From Cavia porcellus (taxonomy: Eukaryota; Chordata; Mammalia; Rodentia; Caviidae): a stretch of 64,000 nt of DNA. The notes beneath the pieces are model-generated. The model was not told where the DNA came from and ran no database searches. It saw only the letters and a program-made list of their open reading frames with translations. Below, in pieces: positions 1-10,041 of the stretch (positions are counted from its first letter, which is position 1; each line of letters begins with the position of its first letter). The position numbers and the translations under genes were made by a program. The DNA lies in assembly GCF_034190915.1 (NCBI RefSeq), contig NW_026947546.1, forward strand, positions 372,001 to 436,000, read 5' to 3'.

Positions 1-101
1 TGAATGTAATGTAACACACACCCATACAATGCGCACCACTCCGTGATGTTTTTCTCACTCCTACTAGTGAAAGTAATGTAACACACACCCATACAATGCG
101 C
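1..101 (+). repeat. Tail of a preceding HOR unit (one and a half M67 monomers)
   Basis: Positions 1-34 are the 3' part of an M67 monomer and 35-101 are a complete M67 with ACCACTCCG in place of ACCACCCCG and GAAAGTAATG in place of GAATGTAATG. The same pair precedes the phase-zero M70 at 12809, 31333, 39899 and 53298. The window therefore opens at the end of another copy of the 8566-bp unit. Confidence 0.9.
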
Positions 102-309
102 ACCACCCCGCGATGTTTTTCAGAAACCTATCCTACATTGCCACTGCATGTTCCCTGACCTCCTCATGCTTACCACCCCCGGTGCCTTTCGCCATCCTAC
201 ATTGCCACTCACTGCCTATCCTAATTCAGACCCTCCGATTCACACCACCCCGCGATGTTTTTCTCATCCTACCAGTGAATGTAATTTAACACACTCCCAT
301 ACAATGCGC

Positions 310-452
310 ACCACCACGCGATGTTTTTCAGAAACCTATCCTACATTGCCACTGCATGTTCCCTGACCTCCCCATGCTGAGCACCCCGCGGTGCTTTTCT
401 CCATCCTACATTGCCACTCACTGCCTATCCTAATTCAGACCCTCCGATTCAC
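310..452 (+). repeat. 143-bp M70-M73 dimer, example of the compound unit
   Basis: M70 at 310-379 is joined directly to M73 at 380-452. The pair behaves as one unit throughout: spacing from one M70 to the next is 143 plus a multiple of 67, giving 210, 277, 344, 478 and 545 bp, or 209 where the spacer is M66. One-base departures come from small deletions such as GATCACACC at about 3274. In this copy the joint forms a short inverted repeat, described separately. Confidence 0.93.
380..395. other. Short inverted repeat at the M70-M73 joint
   Basis: AGCACC and GGTGCT form a perfect 6-bp stem around a 4-base CCGC loop. It occurs only where M70 ends in CTG and the next monomer starts AGCACCCCG, for example the dimers at 310, 12188 and 12532 and their equivalents in other units. 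Elsewhere the arm is broken, for example ACCACCCCG or AGCATCCCG. I see no T-run placement or context suggesting a terminator. It is probably incidental. Confidence 0.5.
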
Positions 453-519
453 ACCACCCCGTGATGTTTTTCTCGCTCCTACTAGTGAATGTAATGTAAC
501 ACACACCCATACAATGCGC

Positions 520-586
520 ACCACCCCGTGATGTTTTTCTCACTCCTACTAGTGAATGTAATGTAACACACACCCATACAATGCGC
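520..586 (+). repeat. M67 monomer, consensus example
   Basis: This is a clean copy of the commonest monomer. In order it holds the box ACCACCCCGTGATG, a T5 tract, CTCACTCCTACTAGTGAATG (which contains ACTAGT, a SpeI site) and GTAATGTAACACACACCCAT running into ACAATGCGC. Composition is 19 A, 21 C, 9 G and 18 T, or 45% G+C. Recurring variants in the window are GAATCTAATG, CCTACGAGTG (which removes ACTAGT), GATGATTTT, AATATGCACC, AATGGGCACC, ACCAGCCCG, CTAACTCC, AACAAACACCC and ACACACACACATAC. These variants mark position within the larger repeats. Confidence 0.97.
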
Positions 587-729
587 ACCACCCCGCGATG
601 TTTTTCAGAAACCTATCCTACATTGCCACTGCATGTTACCTGACCTCCTCATGCTGACCACCGCGCGGTGCCTTTCGCCATCCTACATTGCCACTCACTG
701 CCTATCCTAATTCAGACCCTCCGATTCAC

Positions 730-795
730 ACCACCCCGCGATGTTTTTCTCATCCTACTAGTGAATGTAATTTAACACACACCCATACAATGCGC
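730..795 (+). repeat. M66 monomer: shortened M67 with an M70-like box
   Basis: This variant has lost one base (CTCATCCTACTAG for CTCACTCCTACTAG), carries CGCGATG like M70 rather than CGTGATG, and has GTAATTTAAC in place of GTAATGTAAC. It always stands alone between two dimers. Within each 8566-bp unit it follows the dimers at offsets 0, 485, 3310, 3796, 4827, 5313, 6487 and 7736. In seven of these eight the preceding M73 is the GTGCCTTTCGCC subtype; the exception, at offset 4827, has GTGATTTTATCC. The M70-like box on an M67 body suggests origin as a recombinant monomer, which is an inference. Confidence 0.9.
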
Positions 796-1208
796 ACCAC
801 CACGCGATGTTTTTCAGAAACCTATCCTACATTGCCACTGCATGTTCCCTGACCTCCCTAGCTGAGCACACCGCGGTGCTTTTCTCCATCCTACATTGCC
901 ACTCACTGCCTATCCTAATTCAGACCCTCCGATTCACACCACCCCGTGATGTTTTTCTCACTCCTACTAGTGAATGTAATGTAACACACACCCATACAAT
1001 GCGCACCACTCCGTGATGTTTTTCTCACTCCTACTAGTGAATGTAATGTAACACACACCCAAACAATGCGCACCACCCCGTGATGTTTTTCTCACTCCTA
1101 CTAGTGAATGTAATGTAACACACAACCATACAATGCGCACCACCCCGCGATGTTTTTCAGAAACCTATCCTACATTGCCACTGCTTGTTCCCTGACCTCC
1201 CCATGCTG

Positions 1209-1281
1209 ACCAGCCCGCGGTGCTTTTCTCCATCCTACATTGCCACTCACTGCCTATCCTAATTCAGACCCTCCGATTCAC
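1209..1281 (+). repeat. M73 monomer, near-consensus example
   Basis: The monomer begins ACCAGCCCGCGGTGC here (consensus ACCACCCCGCGGTGC), continues TTTTCTCCATCCTACATTGC and CACTCACTGCCTATCC, and ends CAGACCCTCCGATTCAC. It is 53% G+C and often contains CCGCGG. It shares TCCTACATTGCCACT with M70, so the two are closer to each other than to M67. Subtypes are GTGCTTTTCTCC, GTGCCTTTCGCC, GTGATTTTATCC and CTCAGTGC. One subtype has lost a base in the box (172-243, ACCACCCCCGGTG). Confidence 0.94.
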
Positions 1282-1759
1282 ACCACCCCGTGATGTTTTT
1301 CTCATTCCTACTAATGAATGTAATGTAACACACACCCATACAATGCACACCACCCCGTGATGTTTTTCTCACTCCTACTAGTGAATGTAATGTAACACAC
1401 ACGATTACAATGCGCACCACCCCGTGATGTTTTTCTCACTCCTACTAGTGAATGTAATGTAACACACACCCATACAATGCACATGACGCCGCGATGTTTT
1501 TCAGAAACATATCCTACATTGCCACTGCATGTTCTCTGTCCTCCCCAAGCTGACCACCCCTCAGTGCTTTTCTCCATCCTACATTGCCACTCACTGCCTA
1601 TCCTAATTCAGACCCTCCGATTCACACCACCCCGTGATGTTTTTCTCACTCCTACTAGTGAATGTAATGTAACACACACCCATACAATGCGCACCACCCC
1701 GTGATGTTTTTCTCACTCCTACTAGTGAATGTAATGTAACACACACCCATACAATGCGC

Positions 1760-4700
1760 ACCACCCCGCGATGTTTTTCCGAAACCAATCCTACATTGCC
1801 ACTGCATGTTCTCTGTCCTCCCCATGCTGACCACCCCTCAGTGCTTTTCTCCATCCTACATTGCCACTCACTGCCTATCCTAATTCAGACCCTCCGATTC
1901 ACACCACCCCGTGATGTTTTTCTCACTCCTACTAGTGAATGTAATGTAACACACACCCATACAATGGGCACCACCCCGTGATGTTTTTCTCACTCCTACT
2001 AGTGAATGTAATGTAACACACACCCATACAATGCGCACCACCCCGTGATGTTTATCTCACTCCTACTAGTGAATGTAATGTAACACACACCCATACAATG
2101 CACACCACTCCGTGATGTTTTTCTCACTCCTACTAGTGAATGTAATGTAACACACACCCATACAATGCGCACCACCCCGTGATGTTTATCTCACTCCTAC
2201 TACTGAATGTAATTTAACACACACCCATACAATGCGCACCACCACGCGATGTTTTTCAGAAACCTATCCTACATTGCCACTGCATGTTCCCTGACCTCCC
2301 CATGCTGACCAGCCCGCGGTGCTTTTCTCCATCCTACATTGCCACTCACTGCCTATCCTAATGCAGACCCTCCGATTCACACCACCCCGTGATGTTTTTC
2401 TCACTCCTACTAGTGAATGTAATGTAACACACACCCATACAATGCGCACCACCCCGTGATGTTTTTCTCACTCCTACTAGTGAATGTAATGTAACACACA
2501 CCCATACAATGCGCACCACCCCGTGATGTTTTTCTCACTCCTACTAGTGAATGTAATGTAACACACACGCATACAATGCACACCACCCCGCGATGTTTTA
2601 CAGAAACCTATCCTACATTGCCACTGCATGTTCCCTGACCTCCCCATGCTGACCACCCCGCGGTACTTTTCTCCATCCTACATTACCACTCACTGCCTGT
2701 CCTAATTCAGAACCTCCGATTCACATCACCCCGTGATGTTTTTCTCACTCCTACGAGTGAATGTAATGTAACACACACCCATACAATGCGCACCACCCCG
2801 TGATGTTTTTCTCACTCCTACTAGTGAATGTAATGTAACACACACCCATACAATGCACACCACCCCGCGATGTTTTTCAGATACCTATCCTACATTGCCA
2901 CTGCATGTTCCCTGACCTCCCCATGCTGACCACCCCGCGGTGATTTTATCCATCCTACATTGCCACTCACTGCCTATTATAATTCAGACCCTCCGATTCT
3001 CACGACCCCGTGATGTTTTTGTCACTCCTACTAGTGAATGTAATGTGACACACACCCATACAATGCGCACCAACCCGTGATGTTTTTCTCACTCCTACTA
3101 GTGAATGTAATGTAACACACACCCAGACAATGCGCACCACCCCGCGATGTTTTTCACAAACCTATCCTACATTGCCACTGCTTGTTCCCTGACCTCCCCA
3201 TGCTGACCACCCCGCGGTGATTTTCTCCATCCTACATTGCCACTCACTGCCTATCCTAATTCAGACCCTCCGATCACACCACCCCGTGATGTTTTTCTCA
3301 CTCCTACTAGTGAATGCAATGTAACACACACCCATACAATGCGCACCACCCCGTGATGTTTTTCTCACTCCTACTAGTGAATGTAATGTAACACACACCC
3401 ATACAATGCGCACCACCCCGCGATGTTTTTCAGAAACCTATCCTACATTGCCACTGCATGTTCCCTGACCTCCTCATGCTGACCACCCCGCGGTGCCTTT
3501 CGCCATCCTACATTGCCACTCACTGCCTATCCTAATTCAGACCCTCCAATTCACACCACCTCGCGATGTTTTTCTCATCCTACTAGTGAATGTAATTTAA
3601 CACACTCCCATACAATGCGCACCACCCCGCGATGTTTTTCAGAAACCTATCCTACATTGCCACTGCATGTTCCCTGACCTCCCCATGCTGAGCATCCCGC
3701 GGTGCTTTTCTCCATCCTACATTGCCACTCACTGCCTATCCTAATTCAGACCCTCCGATTCACACCACCCCGTGATGTTTTTCTCACTCCTACTAGTGAA
3801 TGTAATGTAACACACACCCATACAATGCGCACCACCCCGTGATGTTTTTCTCACTCCTACTAGTGAATGTAATGTAACACACACCCATGCAATGCGCACC
3901 ACCCCGCGATGTTTTTCAGAAACCTATCCTACATTGCCACTGCATGTTCCCTGACCTCCTCATGCTGACCACCCCGCGGTGCCTTTCGCCATCCTACATT
4001 GCCACTCACTGCCTATCCTAATTCAGACCCTCCGATTCACACCACCCCGCAATATTTTTCTCATCCTACTAGTGAATGTAATTTAACACACACCCATACA
4101 ATGCGCACCACCACGCGATGTTTTTCAGAAACCTATCCTACATTGCCACAGCATGTTCCCTGACCTCCCCATGCTGAGCACACCGCGGAGCTTTTCTCCA
4201 TCCTACATTGCCACTCACTGCCTATCCTAATTCAGACCCTCCAATTCACACCATCCCGTGATGTTTTTCTCACTCCTACTAGTGATTGTAATGTAACACA
4301 CACCCATACAATGCGCACCACTCCGTGATGTTTTTCTCACTCCTACTAGTGAATGTAATGTAACACACACCCATACAATGCGCACCACCCCGTGATGTTT
4401 TTCTCACTCCTACTAGTGAATGTAATGTAACACACACCCATACAATGCGCACCACTCCGTGATGTTTTTCTCACTCCTACTAGTGAATGTAATGTAACAC
4501 ACACCCATACAATGCGCACCACCCCGTGATGTTTTTCTCACTCCTACTAGTGAATGTAATGTAACACAAACACATACAATGCGCACCACCCCGCGATGTT
4601 TTTCAGAAACCTATCCTACATTGCCACTGCATGTTCCCTGACCTCCCCATGCTGACCAGCCCGCGGTGCTTTTCTCCATCCTACATTGCCACTCACTGCC

Positions 4701-5900
4701 TATCCTAATTCAGACCCTCCCATTCTCACCACCCCGTGATGTTTTTCTCACTCCTACTAGTGAATGTAATGTAACACACACCCATACAATGCGCACCACC
4801 CCGTGATGATTTTCTCACTCTGAATAGTGAATGTAATGTAACACACACCCATACAATGCGCACCACCCCGTGATGTTTTTCTCACTCCTACTAGTGAATG
4901 TAATGTAACACACACCCATACAATGCACACCACCCCGCGATGTTTTTCAGAAACCCATCCTACATTGCCACTGCATGTTCCCTGACCTCCCCATGCTGAC
5001 CACCCAACGGTGATTTTATCCATCCTACATTGCCACTCACTGCCTATCCTAATTCAGACCCTCCGATTCACACCACCCCGCGATGTTTTTCTCATCCTAC
5101 AAGTGAATGTAATTTAACACACACCCATACAATGCGCAACACCACGCGATGTTTTTCACAAACCTATCCTACATTGCCAATGCTTGTTCCCTGACCTCCC
5201 CATGCTGACCACCCCGCGGTGCTTTTCTCCATCCTACATTGCCACTCACTGTCTATTATAATTCAGACCCTCCGATTCACACCACCCCGTGATGTTTTTC
5301 TCACTCCTACTAGCGAATGTAATGTAACACACACCCATACAATGCACACCACCCCGTGATGTTTTTCTCACTCCTACTAGTGAATGTAATGTAACACACA
5401 CCCATACAATGCGCACCACCCCGTGATGTTTTTCAGAAACCTATCCTACATTGCCACTGCATGTTCCCTGACCTCCTCATGCTGACCACCCCGCGGTGCC
5501 TTTCGCCATCCTACATTGCCACTCAAGGCCTATCCTAATTCAGACCCTCCGATTCACACCACCCCGCGATGTTTTTCTCATCCTACTAGTGAATGTAATA
5601 TAACACACACCCATACAATGCGCACCACCACGCGATGTTTTTCAGAAACCTATCCTACATTGCCACTGCATGTTCCCTGACCTCCCCATGCTGACCACCC
5701 CGCGGTGATTTTATCCATCCTACATAGCCACTCACTGCCTATCCTAATTCAGACCCTCTGATTCACACCACCCCGTGATGTTTTTCTCACTCCTACTAGT
5801 GAATGTAATGTAACACACACCCATACAATGCGCACCACCCCGTGATGTTTTTCTCACTCCTACTAGTGAATGTAATGTAACACACACCCATACAATGCGC
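1760..5900 (+). repeat. 4141-bp tandem duplication in U1, first copy
   Basis: The stretch beginning with the CCGAAACCAATCC-type M70 at 1760 contains 14 dimers, at 1760, 2238, 2582, 2859, 3136, 3412, 3621, 3898, 4107, 4585, 4929, 5138, 5415 and 5624. The same 14 recur at exactly +4141. At the end of this copy the array does not go on to the CCGCCATG-type M70 expected at offset 5799, but returns to the 1760-type M70 at 5901. The breakpoint lies within two identical M67 monomers (1626-1759 and 5767-5900), so exchange between them would explain it. Confidence 0.93.
3621..3690 (+). repeat. M70 monomer, consensus example
   Basis: In order the monomer holds ACCACCCCGCGATG, a T5 tract, CAGAAACCTATCC, TACATTGCCACTGCATGTTC and CCTGACCTCCCCATGCTG. 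It is 53% G+C. The central TCCTACATTGCCACT is shared with M73. Subtypes differ in the tail (CCTCCCCATG, CCTCCTCATG, or CTCTGTCCTCC) and in the T-tract flank (CAGAAACC, CACAAACC, CATAAACC, CCGAAACC). M70 is never found alone; an M73 always follows directly. Confidence 0.95.
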
Positions 5901-8900
5901 ACCACCCCGCGATGTTTTTCCGAAACCAATCCTACATTGCCACTGCATGTTCTCTGTCCTCCCCATGCTGACCACCCCTCAGTGCTTTTCTCCATCCTAC
6001 ATTGCCACTCACTGCCTATCCTAATTCAGACCCTCCGATTCACACCACCCCGTGATGTTTTTCTCACTCCTACTAGTGAATGTAATGTAACACACACCCA
6101 TACAATGGGCACCACCCCGTGATGTTTTTCTCACTCCTACTAGTGAATGTAATGTAACACACACCCATACAATGCGCACCACCCCGTGATGTTTATCTCA
6201 CTCCTACTAGTGAATGTAATGTAACACACACCCATACAATGCACACCACTCCGTGATGTTTTTCTCACTCCTACTAGTGAATGTAATGTAACACACACCC
6301 ATACAATGCGCACCACCCCGTGATGTTTATCTCACTCCTACTACTGAATGTAATTTAACACACACCCATACAATGCGCACCACCACGCGATGTTTTTCAG
6401 AAACCTATCCTACATTGCCACTGCATGTTCCCTGACCTCCCCATGCTGACCAGCCCGCGGTGCTTTTCTCCATCCTACATTGCCACTCACTGCCTATCCT
6501 AATGCAGACCCTCCGATTCACACCACCCCGTGATGTTTTTCTCACTCCTACTAGTGAATGTAATGTAACACACACCCATACAATGCGCACCACCCCGTGA
6601 TGTTTTTCTCACTCCTACTAGTGAATGTAATGTAACACACACCCATACAATGCGCACCACCCCGTGATGTTTTTCTCACTCCTACTAGTGAATGTAATGT
6701 AACACACACGCATACAATGCACACCACCCCGCGATGTTTTACAGAAACCTATCCTACATTGCCACTGCATGTTCCCTGACCTCCCCATGCTGACCACCCC
6801 GCGGTACTTTTCTCCATCCTACATTACCACTCACTGCCTGTCCTAATTCAGAACCTCCGATTCACATCACCCCGTGATGTTTTTCTCACTCCTACGAGTG
6901 AATGTAATGTAACACACACCCATACAATGCGCACCACCCCGTGATGTTTTTCTCACTCCTACTAGTGAATGTAATGTAACACACACCCATACAATGCACA
7001 CCACCCCGCGATGTTTTTCAGATACCTATCCTACATTGCCACTGCATGTTCCCTGACCTCCCCATGCTGACCACCCCGCGGTGATTTTATCCATCCTACA
7101 TTGCCACTCACTGCCTATTATAATTCAGACCCTCCGATTCTCACGACCCCGTGATGTTTTTGTCACTCCTACTAGTGAATGTAATGTGACACACACCCAT
7201 ACAATGCGCACCAACCCGTGATGTTTTTCTCACTCCTACTAGTGAATGTAATGTAACACACACCCAGACAATGCGCACCACCCCGCGATGTTTTTCACAA
7301 ACCTATCCTACATTGCCACTGCTTGTTCCCTGACCTCCCCATGCTGACCACCCCGCGGTGATTTTCTCCATCCTACATTGCCACTCACTGCCTATCCTAA
7401 TTCAGACCCTCCGATCACACCACCCCGTGATGTTTTTCTCACTCCTACTAGTGAATGCAATGTAACACACACCCATACAATGCGCACCACCCCGTGATGT
7501 TTTTCTCACTCCTACTAGTGAATGTAATGTAACACACACCCATACAATGCGCACCACCCCGCGATGTTTTTCAGAAACCTATCCTACATTGCCACTGCAT
7601 GTTCCCTGACCTCCTCATGCTGACCACCCCGCGGTGCCTTTCGCCATCCTACATTGCCACTCACTGCCTATCCTAATTCAGACCCTCCAATTCACACCAC
7701 CTCGCGATGTTTTTCTCATCCTACTAGTGAATGTAATTTAACACACTCCCATACAATGCGCACCACCCCGCGATGTTTTTCAGAAACCTATCCTACATTG
7801 CCACTGCATGTTCCCTGACCTCCCCATGCTGAGCATCCCGCGGTGCTTTTCTCCATCCTACATTGCCACTCACTGCCTATCCTAATTCAGACCCTCCGAT
7901 TCACACCACCCCGTGATGTTTTTCTCACTCCTACTAGTGAATGTAATGTAACACACACCCATACAATGCGCACCACCCCGTGATGTTTTTCTCACTCCTA
8001 CTAGTGAATGTAATGTAACACACACCCATGCAATGCGCACCACCCCGCGATGTTTTTCAGAAACCTATCCTACATTGCCACTGCATGTTCCCTGACCTCC
8101 TCATGCTGACCACCCCGCGGTGCCTTTCGCCATCCTACATTGCCACTCACTGCCTATCCTAATTCAGACCCTCCGATTCACACCACCCCGCAATATTTTT
8201 CTCATCCTACTAGTGAATGTAATTTAACACACACCCATACAATGCGCACCACCACGCGATGTTTTTCAGAAACCTATCCTACATTGCCACAGCATGTTCC
8301 CTGACCTCCCCATGCTGAGCACACCGCGGAGCTTTTCTCCATCCTACATTGCCACTCACTGCCTATCCTAATTCAGACCCTCCAATTCACACCATCCCGT
8401 GATGTTTTTCTCACTCCTACTAGTGATTGTAATGTAACACACACCCATACAATGCGCACCACTCCGTGATGTTTTTCTCACTCCTACTAGTGAATGTAAT
8501 GTAACACACACCCATACAATGCGCACCACCCCGTGATGTTTTTCTCACTCCTACTAGTGAATGTAATGTAACACACACCCATACAATGCGCACCACTCCG
8601 TGATGTTTTTCTCACTCCTACTAGTGAATGTAATGTAACACACACCCATACAATGCGCACCACCCCGTGATGTTTTTCTCACTCCTACTAGTGAATGTAA
8701 TGTAACACAAACACATACAATGCGCACCACCCCGCGATGTTTTTCAGAAACCTATCCTACATTGCCACTGCATGTTCCCTGACCTCCCCATGCTGACCAG
8801 CCCGCGGTGCTTTTCTCCATCCTACATTGCCACTCACTGCCTATCCTAATTCAGACCCTCCCATTCTCACCACCCCGTGATGTTTTTCTCACTCCTACTA

Positions 8901-10041
8901 GTGAATGTAATGTAACACACACCCATACAATGCGCACCACCCCGTGATGATTTTCTCACTCTGAATAGTGAATGTAATGTAACACACACCCATACAATGC
9001 GCACCACCCCGTGATGTTTTTCTCACTCCTACTAGTGAATGTAATGTAACACACACCCATACAATGCACACCACCCCGCGATGTTTTTCAGAAACCCATC
9101 CTACATTGCCACTGCATGTTCCCTGACCTCCCCATGCTGACCACCCAACGGTGATTTTATCCATCCTACATTGCCACTCACTGCCTATCCTAATTCAGAC
9201 CCTCCGATTCACACCACCCCGCGATGTTTTTCTCATCCTACAAGTGAATGTAATTTAACACACACCCATACAATGCGCAACACCACGCGATGTTTTTCAC
9301 AAACCTATCCTACATTGCCAATGCTTGTTCCCTGACCTCCCCATGCTGACCACCCCGCGGTGCTTTTCTCCATCCTACATTGCCACTCACTGTCTATTAT
9401 AATTCAGACCCTCCGATTCACACCACCCCGTGATGTTTTTCTCACTCCTACTAGCGAATGTAATGTAACACACACCCATACAATGCACACCACCCCGTGA
9501 TGTTTTTCTCACTCCTACTAGTGAATGTAATGTAACACACACCCATACAATGCGCACCACCCCGTGATGTTTTTCAGAAACCTATCCTACATTGCCACTG
9601 CATGTTCCCTGACCTCCTCATGCTGACCACCCCGCGGTGCCTTTCGCCATCCTACATTGCCACTCAAGGCCTATCCTAATTCAGACCCTCCGATTCACAC
9701 CACCCCGCGATGTTTTTCTCATCCTACTAGTGAATGTAATATAACACACACCCATACAATGCGCACCACCACGCGATGTTTTTCAGAAACCTATCCTACA
9801 TTGCCACTGCATGTTCCCTGACCTCCCCATGCTGACCACCCCGCGGTGATTTTATCCATCCTACATAGCCACTCACTGCCTATCCTAATTCAGACCCTCT
9901 GATTCACACCACCCCGTGATGTTTTTCTCACTCCTACTAGTGAATGTAATGTAACACACACCCATACAATGCGCACCACCCCGTGATGTTTTTCTCACTC
10001 CTACTAGTGAATGTAATGTAACACACACCCATACAATGCGC
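5901..10041 (+). repeat. 4141-bp tandem duplication in U1, second copy
   Basis: This is a repeat of the preceding 4141 bp. I saw no differences in the lines I compared. It ends at the M70 with CCGCCATG and CATAAACC (10042), which is the normal next dimer of the unit. Both copies carry CCCTCTGATTC in the last M73 (near 5756 and 9897) and ACACAAACACATAC (near 4566 and 8707). All other units have CCCTCCGATTC and ACACAAACCCATAC there, so these changes came before the duplication. Confidence 0.92.

Noticed and set aside
148..366. Open frame of 72 codons repeated in five or more copies across the window
   Set aside because: It spans M70, M73 and M66 monomers and exists only because those monomers lack stops in one frame. 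It has no start context, no domain and no codon bias, and it recurs wherever the same dimers recur.
380..395. Rho-independent terminator or small RNA at the hairpin
   Set aside because: The stem is only 6 bp, the following T run is part of the shared box, and most copies have a broken arm. No transcription unit is present.
1311..1577. Minus-strand open frames of 83-88 codons, many near-identical copies
   Set aside because: They are antisense readings of M67-dimer combinations and overlap plus-strand frames over the same bases. Since 67 is not a multiple of 3, the frame changes with every monomer, as expected of noncoding satellite.
8..2240. Telomere-like or microsatellite tracts (CACACA)
   Set aside because: The CACACA tract is only 6-10 bases in each monomer and is never expanded. 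No telomeric hexamer arrays occur.
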